Shown here one piece after another: positions 46,363 through 59,244 of a DNA stretch of 64,000 nucleotides. Made by a program: the position numbers and the translations under genes. The notes under the pieces are model-generated. The model did no database searches. It saw nothing but the letters and a program-made list of their open reading frames with translations, and was not told the origin of the DNA. Source of the DNA: Tetragonia tetragonoides (lineage: Eukaryota; Streptophyta; Magnoliopsida; Caryophyllales; Aizoaceae); assembly GCA_038025085.1 (NCBI GenBank), contig CM076144.1, positions 42,815,001 to 42,879,000 on the forward strand, in the 5' to 3' direction. Every line of letters begins with the position of its first letter. Positions within the stretch are counted from its first letter, which is position 1.

Positions 46363-48875
46363 TGTAACACCCCCGAATTCGCAACGATTTCCTGGGAACT
46401 ATCGACGTCGCTATACACGACTCGACACCGCTGAACCGTCCCAAACGTGGGAGTAGTTACTGCAACATTTATCACTAAGGAATAATGCTAAGCAAAAAGA
46501 AAAGATAGATATCAGAGTTGTCTATCAAGTGAACTTAAGTCCATTAAAGTATTATTACAACTTTGCCTTCAAGGGCACAAACCAAAAACCCCATAATCTA
46601 GAATAATAATAAGTCTAGAGAACAAGCCCCCATTTAAACTCCAAGCAATCCATCCTCACTCAACAACACCTTCACTTTGGTTTCCGTGACGGAAACAAGG
46701 TACAGAAGAAAAGAGAAGAAACAAAAGAAAACAAAAACCAGAAAAACTTAAAAAACGTCGTCCGTACCCAGTAAAAACACTTTCGCAAACCTTACCTGAG
46801 TTTTAGAAGAATCATTGAAATTCATTTGCATGCACAAGTAGTCATACAATCAAGCACACGCATACTCATTATTCAATTACATGCGATTCTTGCTTTAGTG
46901 ATCATTTGAACACAAACAGACAAACCATCTTGATTAGAGTAATAAGAGAGCGAATAGAACAGCGATTACCCATACTGTTCATAGATAGATATAGACATGC
47001 CATGGACTTACTCTACTGTATACTCACACTATCTCTAACATAATGATCGATACGTAGAGAATTAAACAATGGGAAATGATCTATCCCGAACACACTACGA
47101 GGTGTCCATAAGTAACTTGGAAATCATGCATCCCTAGACTACATCAATTAGATGAGTCTCGATTGCTCGACTACTCCTAGGGATCCATTAGGAGTCTTAT
47201 TCTCATTTACAATTCAATTCACATACTTGCATTGATTGACTTAGTGGTACAACGAGACCACGACATACTACTTCATTTCATGCGCATGATAATGAATAAT
47301 AATAATAACGACGATAACGACATAAATGCATATTAACATAATCATGCTTCATATATGTCTAATGAAATTTCGGCAGCACTTCGGCAGTAAAACATGATAT
47401 CCAAAATTTACACTTTCACAAATAAACCATCAAAATATATTAGGTGCTCAATAGCACTCAACAATAACCCAATCCAAATACCACGTATATTATATCATAA
47501 TAATATTAGGAATTCAACATCGCCATACATGCTCAATAATTAGCATATGAACTAATTAATTAACGAAACTTCATAAACTCATCATACTCAATATAATTCA
47601 TATTTACAGCGAAGAATATATTTCTAATTCTCATAATTAATGACGATATAATTTAATCATGCTTCGCATATTAAATTCACAACAAATAGGCAATTAGCAC
47701 TTAACAAGTCAAAACCTTTTTATGGGTTTTGGAAAGAGGTAGGCACAATCGCTTACCTAACAAATGCTCACTACGCAGTAGGTAACCTTGCAAATCACAA
47801 CCCGATCACGCTTGTCCGTTAGGTCCTAATTAAAAATAATTACCGAGACATAATCAGTAAATACGAAAATCTAAACAGTAATAAAATTTTAATCTAATAT
47901 TTTTTTTAAATTTCTTGATTTATTTTTAATCAATCTAGGCTTTCGAAAATCTGAATATGGGTTCCAAACGAGTACAGAAAAATAAAAATAATTATTGAAA
48001 AATACTGAAAATCCGAAATTAATTAAAAACGAAAATACAATTTCAAAACCCTAACTTATTGTGCAAGTCTCGACCACGGTCACCCACAAGGGGACCCATG
48101 GTCGGACCTATCACCACCATCACCACCCACCGACCACTATGGGCGGCGGTGGTGGCTCGCCGGTGACTGGCGGCCCAGAGAGAGAGAGAGAGTGTGTGTG
48201 TGTGTTTGCGAGAGAGAGAGAGAGCGACTGAGCGAGGGAGAAGCACGGGGGAGGCCCCCAGTGGCGTTGGCCACCTGGTGGCGCGGCGGCGGCCCGACGG
48301 CCGTGGCTCGCGAAAACAGGGGACAGGGAGAAAGAGAAAAACAGGGGCGAAAAAGAGAGGAAGAAGGAGAGAGGAAGAGGGGCGGCTCACCTAATGGTGG
48401 CCTTGGTGGTTCTCCGGCGAAGGGCGGCCTAGCGGAGGGAGGAGAGACGTGGCTAAGAGAGAGGGAAGAGAGAAAGAGAGTGCCGTGAAGAGAGAGAGAG
48501 AGAGAGAATTGTGAGGTTTTTGGCTCCGTTTTTGTAAACTGATCAATTGGCCCATCTCTTAGCTTATATAGGTCCTCAGTCAATGAAAGTCAAAACCTAT
48601 TAGGCATAGGATTAATTTTCTGATTTAATTCCTAATTAAAATCATTAAATGCTAATTAAAACAATATGAATAAACCTTATTCATATACAAAATAATTTAA
48701 TTAAATCCCTCGAATTTGATGATTATAAATCACGAAATTCCCATAATAATAACTAATATTATGGCTTAATTTGAATAAATCGAATCGTTATATAAATATA
48801 CGATTTAAATCTCCGAAACTATTTAGAAATGGATTATAATCGATATTATAATCATAGAAAATATTGGGGTATCGC
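46363..48875 (-). repeat. 3' LTR of the gypsy element (complete, about 2.5 kb)
   Basis: Compared with the right LTR it starts at TGTAACACCCCCG and ends near TTGGGGTATCG. The inner boundary is mutated where the other copy has ATCACA. It holds GA-repeat tracts (48178-48230, 48488-48507), GGCGG-rich DNA and an AT-rich half. Confidence 0.85.
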
Positions 48876-49120
48876 TTCTACCCTCCTTAAAAGAAGTTTC
48901 GTCCCGAAACTTGAAACATGAAGTAATCACTTCTCAAATGAAACGAGTTTACCTAAGCGAAGGTATAAAACGATTTTAGGACTACGATAATGCAATGCGT
49001 GTACTACGGTCGTGATCTAAGTCGATTAGCAATGCAACATGCAATGCTAGAACATGCAACTCATGCAAAGCGGTAAACAAAACACGAATACTAGGTGTGA
49101 CATTCTACCCTCCTTAAAAA
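48870..49120 (-). promoter_or_regulatory. Two polypurine-tract-like sites 230 bp apart
   Basis: On the minus strand, TTAAGGAGGGTAGAA occurs both just before the 3' LTR (about 48876-48890) and again at about 49102-49116, each preceded by GGGACGAAAC. The first-met copy, at 49102, is followed by TGTCACACC, itself a plausible LTR start. Confidence 0.55.
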
Positions 49121-50600
49121 GGGTTTCGTCCCGAAACTCAAATGGGATTAGTTCCTTCGATAAAGAATCTGGGTACTTCTCGCGCATCATGGATTCAGCT
49201 TCCCATGTTGCTTCTTCTTGACCATGATGGAACCAAATAACTTTCACAATTGGAATGGTCTTTGTACGAGTCGAGCGCTCTTTGCAGTCAGTGATCTTGA
49301 CTGGACGTTCTTCATACGTCAAACTCTCATCAAGTTCGATCGTTTCCGGTTGAACGACATGAGTTGGATCATATACGTATCGCTTAAGTTGAGAGACGTG
49401 AAACACATTGTGGACTTTTTCAAGTTTCACAGGCAAAGCTAAACGATAAACAACATCGCCAATCCTTTTTAGGATCTCGTAAGGTCCAATGTAACGAGGA
49501 CTCAATTTTCCCTTACGACCAAAACGCATAACGCCCTTGGTAGGAGATACTCGCAAAAGTTTCTTGCTTCCCACCTCAAATTCTTTAGGTCTACGACCTC
49601 TATCTGCATACGAATTCTGGCGATCTTGTGCACTTCGCATCTTTGTTTGAATCACCTTCACAATGTCGACGCTCTGCTGGATCATGTCAAGACCCAAAAC
49701 TGCAGTCTCGCTAATGTCGTTCCAACATACAGGTGATCTACACTTCCTACCATACAAGGCTTCATATGGTGCTCGATCGATGCTCGAGTGATAGCTATTG
49801 TTGTAAGAAAATTCGATCAATGGAATGTGTTTGTCCCGCGAACCTTGGTATTCGAGGGCACACACTCGAAGCATATCCTCCAAAGTCTGAATCGTTCCTT
49901 CCGTCTGACCATCTGTTGCGGGATGAAAAGCGGTACTAAACTTCAATTTGCTTCCGAAAGCTTCTGGTAGTTTCTGCCAGAAGTGAGAGAGAAATCTCGA
50001 GTCTCTATCAGAAACAATATCTTCAGGTACACCATGAAGTCTCATGATTTCCTTGACGTACGCATCAGCCAGCTTCTCCATTTCCCAAGTGTCATGCATT
50101 GGGATGAATCTTGCGACTTTCTTCATACGATCTTCTACTACCTAAATGGCATTGTTCTTCTTTTGTGTCAAAGGTAAACCCATGATAAATATAGAAATCG
50201 AATTCCATTTCCAAGTAGGAACTTCCAGTGATTGTATCATTCCGCCCGGTCTCTTGTGCTCGATCTTGACCTTCTGACATGTCAAACACTTCGCTACAAA
50301 CTCAGCGACTTCTTATTTCATTCCCTTCCACGAGAACACTAGGCGAAGATCCTTGTAGAGCTTGTCTCCACCAGGATGTACAGAATACGGTGTATTATGA
50401 GCTTCACCCAGAATCTGACTTTTGGTGACTGGGTCATTGGGTACGCAAACATGTTCTCGGAACCTCAAAATTCCATCTTGGCCCAGAGTGAAGTCCTCGA
50501 ACCTACCCTCGTCTTTGTGGTTTAGAATCCGCTGAAGATCCTCATCACCACTTTTTCTATCTTTGATCTCCTCTAACAACGTTGGTCAAACAGTCATATG
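49047..50600 (-). pseudogene. Gypsy integrase with chromodomain-like C-terminus, broken
   Basis: In minus-strand order, a zinc-binding N-terminal region (ILGEAHNTPYSVHPGGDKLY...) is followed by frame breaks around 50150-50320. The core then shows RFIPMHDTWEMEKLADAY, IVSDRDSRFLSHFW and HPATDGQTEGTIQTLEDML, which supply the second Asp and the Glu of the DDE triad. After NVFHVSQLKRYVYDP comes a chromodomain-like segment (VKVIWFHHGQEEATWEAE), which in chromoviruses guides insertion to chromatin. Confidence 0.88.
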
Positions 50601-50894
50601 TGCTAAGGTACACTGAACATCACCTTGAAACACAATTTCCACCTAGAGGCTTTGCAAGTCACGTATGACATCCTTAGGATGCACTAAAGCAGTGTTTAAG
50701 GTATGTCGAGTCTTCCTACTCAAAGCATCAGCGACTACGTTCGCTTTACCTTTGTGATACTGGATATCAATGTCGTACTCCGTCAGAAGTTCTAGCCATC
50801 TCCTTTGGCGCATGTTCAACTCTTTCTACGTAAAGATATACTTGAGACTTTTGTGATCAGTGAACATCTTGACTGTGAAACCATACAGGTAGTG

Positions 50895-51813
50895 TCACCA
50901 AATCTTCAATGCGAATACGACAGCAGCAAGTTCCAGATCGTGCGTAGGATAGTTATCCTCGTGCTTCTTCAATTGTCGTGAGGCGTAAGCCACGACCTTT
51001 CCATGTTGCATCAAAACACATCCTAAGCCATGCTTAGACGCGCCACTGTAGACCTCATATCCTTCTGTTCCCGACGGCAATGTCAAAATAGGTGCACTCG
51101 TAAGACGTTTCTTCAACTCTTGGAAAGCAGTCTCACACTTGTCAGACCATACAAACTTTGTTGTCTTCTTCATCAAGTTCGTGATTGGTTGCGCAATCTT
51201 TGAAAAACCTTCTACAAATCGTCTATAGTAGCCAGCGACTCCAAGAAAACTCCGAACTTTGGTCACGGTCGTTGGTCTTGGCCGATCTGTAACAGCTCGA
51301 ATCTTCTCTGGATCTACGGCTACACCATCCTTAGACACCACGTGTCCTAGGAAAGATACCGTGTCTAACCAAAACTCACACTTCGACAACTTAGCGTAAA
51401 GTTGATGTCTTCGCAGAATCTCCAAGACCGTAGGTAAGTGTTGCTCATGCTCCTCGGCGTTCTTTGAGTATACCAGAATATCATTGATAAAGACTACAAA
51501 GAACTGGTCTAGGTAAGGCTGGAACGTACGGTTCATCAAGTCCATAAAATTTGCAGGCGCATTCGTCAACCCAAAAGGCATCACATTGAACTTGTAGTGC
51601 CCATACATCGGCCTAAACGGTGTCTTCGCAATATCAGGCTCGAAAATCTTCAACTGTGTTATCCTGATCATAGGTCTATCTTTGAGAAAATAGACGCTCC
51701 ACGCAGTTGGTCAAACAGATCGTCAATTCTGGGAAGTGGGTATCTATTCTTGATCGTGATCTTGTTCAACTCGCGGTAGTCAATGCACAGTCTCATACTA
51801 CCATCCTTCTTTC
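50895..51813 (-). pseudogene. Gypsy reverse transcriptase and RNase H, broken and lacking key residues
   Basis: RT motifs: [20 protein letters not shown], then [13 protein letters not shown], where the family has F-x-D-D, so the first catalytic Asp is Asn. RNase H begins [18 protein letters not shown], where the family has YSDAS, so a catalytic Asp is Gly. Stops and a frameshift separate the RT start (near 51690) from the fingers region, and a TGA in place of the usual Arg codon follows ALKIW at 50895. The connection and tether region after it is in pieces. Confidence 0.88.
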
Positions 51814-53730
51814 TTACGAACAAAATAGGAGCACCCCAAGGCGATACACTCGAACATATGTATCCCTTTCCAACAAGTCCTCAAGTTGTGTTTTCAGTTC
51901 CTTCATCTCAGCAGGTGCCATACGATACAATGCTTTCGAAATTGGTGCAGAACCTGGAGCTAGGTCGATCGTGAAGTCGATAATGCGTTGTGGAGGCATT
52001 CCGGGAATCTCTTCGGGAAATACGTCAGCGTACTCGGGGACTACAGGAATAGTCTGCGGAGCTTCCGTCCCGCGACTCGTATCCACCACATGACAAAGGT
52101 AATACGCTTCACCCTTAGTCACACACTCTTTAACTTTCATAATCATCATCACCTTTAGCTGAGGCTTGACCACAACTCCTCGATAAGTGATCCTCTTACC
52201 TTTAGGTCCTCGCAAAGTTACGAGTTGTTCGAAGCACTCTATCTTAGCTCTAAACTTGTATAACAAATCCATTCCCAAAATAACGTCAAAATCACCCAAT
52301 TCGAACTGAATCAAGTCTGCAGGTAGCTCGGAACCAGCTATTCTAATCGAACACTTCTCATATAACGAATTACAACTAACATTCGATCCATTAGGTATCG
52401 TAATGTTCGCCCTATACACTGAACTAGGTTCTAGGCCTATCTTAGATGCAAATTTCTTAGAAAGAAAAGAAAGCGATGCACCACTATCAAACAAAACAAA
52501 AGCGGGAAAAGAATTAACAAGAAAAGTACCAGTGATCACGTTCGGGTTTGCTTCTGCCTCATTGCGATTCATCACAAAAATTCTGCCATTAACCCCTCTA
52601 TTGTTGTTGTTGTTGTTCGGCGCGGGATTAACAGTTGCAGGAGCTTGTGTCTGGTTGTTCACAGAAGGAGCAGTGTTGTTGCGGTTGTTGTTGTTGTTGT
52701 AACCTCCGTTTCCACGGTAGTTACCACCATTACCACGATATCCATTATTATTCCCACCACGATTATAGTTGTTATTGCGGTTCTGTCCATTACCATTCCT
52801 ACCTCGGCTCCAACATTTAGAAGCTTTGTGACCCGGCTTGTTGCATTCATAGCACTGCAGCACGTTACCACGACAGTTCTTACCAGCATGCGTCTTGTTA
52901 CAGCGAGTACAAGGCGTATTCCTTCTAGCCATTATTGTAGCTCGATGACTATTCGAGTCACGATTCCTATTCGCATTGTGGTTCTGACCACCTTGGTAGT
53001 TGTTATTGCCATTAGAACTTGGCCTCTTGTCGCCATTGTTCGACAGCAATGGATTGACTTCATCGCGCTTGTTCTTACCCAAATGCGTGTCACGACCTCC
53101 TACAATCCTCTCCTGATTCAGGGCATTGTCATAAGATTCCTGAAAAAGTGACGGATTGTCCAGCGACAAAACATTGAATGTCCCATTTCAGTCCATCCTC
53201 GAACCTTTCGATTCACTCAGATTCAGTTGTCAACAGATTAGGAGCAAAAATAGCAAGCTCGTTGAACTTGGCAGCATACTCATCCACAGACAGCTTGTCT
53301 TGGCTTAGCCCTTCAAACTCACGCTGCTTAAGGCGTCGTAGAGAACTAGGATAAAATCTAGCACGAATGGGTTCCTTAAAACGATCCCAATGGTGGTTCG
53401 GTATTGCAAGCAAGTCAGTTCGCACATCGTTCCACCACTTGTTAGCCTCACCTTTTAGGTAATACTCGCAGAGCTAATCTTCATGTTGTTATGCCGACTC
53501 GTAGCCAGGAACAACTTCTCAAACTCAATGATCCAAGTCTCCAGCTTTGTTGGATCCGCACCTCCTTCGAACGTAGGAGGTTTAAGAGCGTCAAAATCTC
53601 GGAAACTACGTGTTGCAGAGGCTTGTGTGGTTTCCATCTCTTCTTGGCGTGCCATTTGTCGCGCCATGATCTCGACCACGTCAGTCAGACCATCTTCGAG
53701 TCGTGCAATTCTATCGGCGTTGGTTGTCAT
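51814..53730 (-). pseudogene. Gypsy gag, zinc knuckle and protease, broken
   Basis: The likely gag start is MTTNADRIARLEDGL at 53730, in line with gag starts of this group. The capsid follows (LKPPTFEGGADPTKLETWI, then RFYPSSLRRLKQREFEGL), interrupted near 53455 and 53213. The continuous frame 53169-51814 holds an Asn/Gly-rich basic region, CTRCNKTHAGKNC, the CCHC knuckle CYECNKPGHKASKC, the protease site FVLFDSGASLSFLS and the RT start (EYADVFPEEIPGMPP). Confidence 0.9.
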
Positions 53731-54403
53731 TCCGCGATCTGAGAATATAAAAGTAATGGAATGAACATCATTCACACAATTTGCACATCTCGATCCTTTA
53801 GGGTCTAATTGAGAGATATAGGTTCTAATTGAAACCTTTCTCTTGACATTTAGCAAATAGCATATAAGTTTCGAGGATCGACCTTACATTGTAGGTCTAA
53901 GCAACATACTTGCTTTACTGTTCTCAGTTCTCATGCGTAATAGTTCGATAGGCATATAATACACTTTGGACACATAGGTCTCACATGAATAGACAAAGAT
54001 GTTCATAATGCACATAATGAGGCTCCATACTATTTTAGTAGGGCAATAGACAATCATACTTAATCATATTGATATGCTGTAGCTCTTGGCTCACAAAAGA
54101 GTTGATAATGCTCAACAAAAATTTTGCCATAAATTCGACATGCAATTCCCATCATGTCACGACGATATGAGATAGCATTCATGCTTTTAGTCAACCATGC
54201 AAATATGTGATACAACAATGATATAAACAAATTACCATGACTTTCATATAATCAAATGAAATAGTATTGCAATAAGATAGATTGCAAAATAAATAAGAAT
54301 TATAATATTTGTTTCTTAGGCAACTACACACCACACCAATCTTGACCACGCAGGGCCATCACAAAAATGAAATAATGTTTCTAAACAAAATGACTATCTC
54401 TAG

Positions 54404-54946
54404 TCAATAAAATAGGTAAACAGCGACTGAGTTTTGCTTTGATCCAGGAGGTCTATCATTATCATCATCCCTCCTTGGCTTCACTTCCCTACATGGCGTG
54501 TAAGGATGCTCGTCACCTCTGAACTTTTGAGGCATGAAGCTCCTTCTAAAGTTGTCCACAAGCTTGCACTTCTTCGACCAGAAACTCTCGCATATATCCT
54601 TCGGAGCAGGCACTAAGACGTGGTTAACCTTACACTCAAACTCAGACAAGCATAGTTCATTGCCAACACCCTGAAAACTCAGCGCCCAACAATTGCCTTT
54701 GCCATACTTCTCGTTGTTGATGTAGCCACTCTTCAGTACCATATCGTCATATTTCTCCTTGAGACCTTTCCAAGGATGCATGTTTGGTAAGCCAGATAGT
54801 AAGAGTTCTACCCAAAAACCTTGGTGTATCCTCGTATGGTTCTCATATTCGTAACGCTCGATCGTAGTGTATGCGCGATCAATGTAGGCACGGATGTCAA
54901 CTAGTTCGGCATCAGTGGAAAAGAAAGGCTCCACAGGAGGAGACAC
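54404..54946 (-). CDS. Extra frame between 5' LTR and gag, unknown protein
   Basis: An open frame of about 180 codons lies upstream of gag on the gypsy sense strand. It reads MSPPVEPFFSTDAELVDIRA..., FWVELLLSGLPNMHPWKGL, NCWALSFQGVGNELCLSEF, CREVKPRRDDDNDRPPGSK. The frame stays open further upstream without an ATG (SGNNSVPPSPSAD). Composition is protein-like: mixed, with Trp, Cys and charged runs. I recognise no gag, pol or known accessory domain. It may be a leader ORF of this retrotransposon family or a captured host fragment. Confidence 0.5.
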   Translation of the reverse strand: MSPPVEPFFSTDAELVDIRAYIDRAYTTIERYEYENHTRIHQGFWVELLLSGLPNMHPWKGLKEKYDDMVLKSGYINNEKYGKGNCWALSFQGVGNELCLSEFECKVNHVLVPAPKDICESFWSKKCKLVDNFRRSFMPQKFRGDEHPYTPCREVKPRRDDDNDRPPGSKQNSVAVYLFY

Positions 54947-55014
54947 ATCAGCAGAAGGCGAAGGAGGTACAGAGTTGTTGCCGCTTGCATCACCAATATC
55001 CTCTAAGTCTGGTA

Positions 55015-56394
55015 TCCTAGGGATCTATTAGGAGTCTTATTCTCATTTACAATTCAATTCACATACTTGCATTGATTGACTTGGTGGTACAACCAAACCA
55101 CGACATACTACTTCATTTCATGCTCATGATAATGGATAATAATAATAACGACGATAACGACATAAATGCCTATCAACATAATCATGCTTCATATATGTCT
55201 AATGAAATTTCGGCAGCACTTCGGCAGTAAAACATGATATCCAAAATTTACACTTTCACAAATAAACCATCAAAATATATTAGGTGCTCAATAGCACTCA
55301 ATAATAACCCAATCCAAATAGCACGTATATTATATCATAATAATATTAGGAATTCAACATCACCATACATGCTCAATAATTAGCATATGAACTAATTAAT
55401 TAACGAAACTTCATAAACCATCATACTCAATATAATTCATATTTACAGCGAAGAATATATTTCTAATTCTCATAATTAACGACAATATAATTTAATCATG
55501 CTTCGCATATTAAATTCACAACAAATAGGCAATTAGCACTTAACAAGTCAAAACCTTTTTATGGGTTTTGGAAAGAGGTAGGCACAATCGTTTACCTAAA
55601 AAACGCTCACTACGCAGTAGGTAACCTTGCAAATCACAACCCGATCACGCTTGTCCGTTAGGTCCTAATTAAAAATAATTACCGAGACATAATCAGTAAA
55701 TACGAAAATCTAAATAGTAATAAAATATTAATCTAATACTTTATTGAAATTTCTTGATTTATTTTAAATAATCTAGGCTTTTGAAAATCCGAATTCGGGT
55801 TCCAAACGAGTACAAAAAAATAAAAATAATTATTGAAAAATACTGAAAATCCAAAATTAATTGAAAACGAAAATACAATTTCGAAACCCTAACTTATTGT
55901 GCTAGTCTCGACCACGGTCACCCACAAAGGGACCCATGGTCAGACCTATCACCACTATCAGCACCCACCGATCAGGCGATCACTATGGTCGGCGGTAGTG
56001 GCTCGCCGGTGACCGGCGGCCAAGAGAGTGAGAGAGAGAGTGTGTGTGTGTGTGTGTGTTTGCGAGAGAGAGAGAAGGAGAACGAGTGAGAGAGAGAGCG
56101 ACTGAGCGAGGGAGAAACACGGGGGAGGCCCCCAGTGGCGTCGGCCACTTGCCGGCGACCACAAAGGCGCGGCCTAGTGGCGCGGCGGCAGCCCGACGGT
56201 CGTGTCTCGTGAAACCAGGGGACGGGGAGAGAGAGAAAAACAGGGGTGAAAGAGAGAGAAAGAAGGAGAGAGGAAGAGGGGCGGCTCACCTGGTGGTGGC
56301 CTTGGTGGTTCTCCGGCGAAGGGCGGCCGAGCAGAGGGAGGAGAGAGACGCCGGCTGAGAGAGAGGGAAGAGAGAGAGAGAGAGAGAGTACCAT

Positions 56395-56456
<62 letters not shown>

Positions 56457-56846
56457 GTGAAGTTTTTGGCTCCGTTTTTGTAAATTGATCAATTGGCCCA
56501 TCTCTTAGCTTATATAGGTCCCCAGCCAATGAAAGTCAAAACCTACAAGGCATAAGATTAATTTTCTGATTTAATTGTTAATTAAAGCCAATTAAAACCA
56601 ATTAAATGCTAATTAAAACTAATTAAAACAACATGAATAAACCTTATTCATATACAAAACAATTTAATTAAATCTCTCGAATTTGAAAATTATAAATCAC
56701 GAAATTTCCATAATAATAACTAATATTATTATGGCTTAATTTGAATAAATCGAATCCTTATATAAATATACGATTTAAATCTCTGAAACTATTTAGAAAT
56801 GAATTATAATCGATATTATAATTATAGAAAATATTGGGGTATCACA
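55015..56846 (-). repeat. 5' LTR of the gypsy element, 3' ~810 bp missing
   Basis: It matches 47175-48875 of the other LTR from TCCTAGGGATC onward, but the part equal to 46363-47174 is missing. In sense orientation this removes the 3' end of the 5' LTR, and no primer-binding site follows it. The (GA)n tract at 56396-56453 is about three times longer than in the other LTR. Confidence 0.88.
56396..56453. repeat. (GA)n microsatellite in the 5' LTR
   Basis: About 29 AG/GA units; the same site in the other LTR (48488-48507) has about ten. Confidence 0.95.
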
Positions 56847-57400
56847 TGAAGAAAGTGTATGAATTTTTTCTGGGTGAGCAGCAACCTTGCCATTGGCTCC
56901 GAACCCTTTCGGATTTGGTTCCAGTCCCTAAACATAAGATTACAGCATACATGGCTGCTAATAACGCCCTGGCTACAATCGACAATCTTTGCAGGAGGGG
57001 GATTACTTTGGTTAACAGATGTGCGTTGTGTGAAAAAGACTCAGAATCATGTCAGCCCCTACTCTTTTCTTGCAAGTTTAGCAATCAGGTTTGGCAACTC
57101 TTGCTTTCTTGGTTGGGATTTGGGTGAAGAAGTTTGAATTTAAATCATGAACTCAGATGATTCCAAAAAGCTAATAGAAGGAAGCAATAAGGAAAACGAC
57201 AAAGGCGATGCACCTTGGTCGCTGCCATATATGAAGTTTGGCAAGAAAGAAATTGTCGAATTTTCAAAGGTCAAAAAAGAAGTGTTTAGCAAGTAGTTAG
57301 AGCAGTACAATATGTGGTGTGTGTGCGGATGTTGATGAATGATGCTACCGTTGTTGACAGGTTGTTAAGAAATCCGTAAATAGCACTTTACTTTACTGTT
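56847..57400 (+). pseudogene. LINE fragment, zf-RVT region, right of the gypsy insertion
   Basis: The frame continues the left fragment across the target duplication: KKVYEFFLGEQQPCHW, PKHKITAYMAANNALATIDN, and the zinc-binding pattern CALCEKDSESCQPLLFSC. It ends at a stop after LLSWLGFG. No RNase H follows, only AT-rich 3' DNA. Confidence 0.85.
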
Positions 57401-57568
57401 TTGCTCTTTTCACTATGAGGTTTTTATTCTGGCTTTCTGATTTGGTTGTAATTTGGAATTATCTCACTGATATACTCTCATGCATGTATTTTTGATCCTC
57501 AGGATACCATTCCGGTATACCTTTGGAAGATAGAATGAGAAGCTTACCATTTTCCAAAAATAAAATAA

Positions 57569-57569
<1 letters not shown>

Positions 57570-57618
<49 letters not shown>
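57570..57618. repeat. (TTA)n microsatellite, left part
   Basis: About 16 units, followed directly by the inverted-repeat insert. Confidence 0.9.
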
Positions 57619-57961
<343 letters not shown>

Positions 57962-58123
57962 TAGACCATTTTAAAGAGAGTGAGGTGCATTTGCCTATGA
58001 GTGGCCTAATAAGACCATTTTTACGACTTGGGTGGTCTAGAAGGACCAAAATTCACTTGGGTGATCTAGCAAGGCCTTTTATGTCACTTGAGTGGCATAA
58101 CAAGACTTTAGTGTAAGTAAATT

Positions 58124-59244
58124 GATCTTTTCAAAATTTATTATTAATGGAATTCACAATTAAATAAATTTTAGAACATCTATTATAATAAATAAAAAAT
58201 TAATAAAAGAAAAAAAGAATTACACCTTACAATTGCACAATGTTCTCAAGGACAATAAAACTGATCAATAAAGATACGGAACTGCTTAATGTAAATCCTA
58301 AATTACTAAACGCAAATCTTTTTGTTGCAACACTTCCTAAAGTACCCTTTTCAATTGCAATTCTTTCTCGTGAGAACACTAATTTAGATTTTGTGAAGAT
58401 AAACTTAATCTCTGATCAATCAACATCTATGATTCATCGAGTAAGAGTGTAAGACCAAAATATTTATGAAATTAATGACTATATTATATTAACCAAAACT
58501 TTTAGTTTATTTTTTTCACTAATACACTGTTTAGGGTTCTTATGTGTGGTTAGTGCCTTTGTGGTGACTGGGTTGTTGAGGGCACCGTGGTTGGGAGCAT
58601 GGAGATGGACGGCAGCGGGTGGGGTCAGTCGCATGGTGGATAATCAACGCGGGTGGGGGCCTAACTGGGGTGGGACGTTTGGGGCTGGCGGGGGCGTGAA
58701 AAATGGAGAGTTGATAGAGAGAAAAGAGGGAGAGTGAAAAATGATTGAGAAAATTGTTAAGGGTATTATGAAAAAAAATATTTGCGTTTATTAATTTACG
58801 ATTTACGTTTAGTAATCCCCTAAAGATATAATTAGAGCATTAAGAAGTCTCATATCCTCAAAACTAATATTTTGAGTGAACTACTTGCTACCTTTTATAG
58901 GAGCTTTCTTTTGGGATTTTTCAAAATAACAATTGGAAACATGTACCCTCCACGAAATCATAACCACCTTCTTTGCCTAAACTTCCAATATTGATATCAA
59001 GATATAATTATAACATAGTCAAATCTTTCCATGCCACATAATTATTATTGATTCATAATTTGTTTTATATGTTATGTTATGTTTTGTGATTAATTAGTAA
59101 TAGCAACACAATCATCCCCTAACGTGGTTGTGAATGAGCATTAACAATGACAATATTACTTGTCAAATATATATCATAATCATTTAAAAGCATGTTGTAC
59201 AATATTTTATTGTTATCATCATCATAACACGACGTCATCGCTTG
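58124..59244. other. Intergenic DNA
   Basis: No gene recognised. The frame at 58546-58737 is Gly/Trp-rich and has no recognisable domain. Confidence 0.35.

Larger units (their letters stand above)
46363..56846 (-). mobile_element. Ty3/gypsy element, Tekay/chromovirus-like, minus strand, defective
   Basis: The element begins and ends with TGTAACACCC...TATCACA and is flanked by the 5-bp duplication TGAAG (46358-46362, 56847-56851). Read on the minus strand, the order is truncated 5' LTR, an extra frame, gag with zinc knuckle, protease, RT, RNase H, integrase, chromodomain-like C-terminus, 3' LTR. This order and the C-terminus fit the Tekay/Del chromovirus group. The coding region has several frameshifts and stops and key-residue losses. 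It interrupts the LINE fragment between two adjacent codons. Confidence 0.93.

Noticed and set aside
48043..48583. Ser/Leu- and Arg/Glu-rich frames in the gypsy LTR
   Set aside because: Produced by GA/CT repeats and GC-rich LTR DNA; both LTRs show the same pattern without coding sense.
53483..53764. Plus-strand frames over the gypsy gag region
   Set aside because: Shadows of the minus-strand gag frame.
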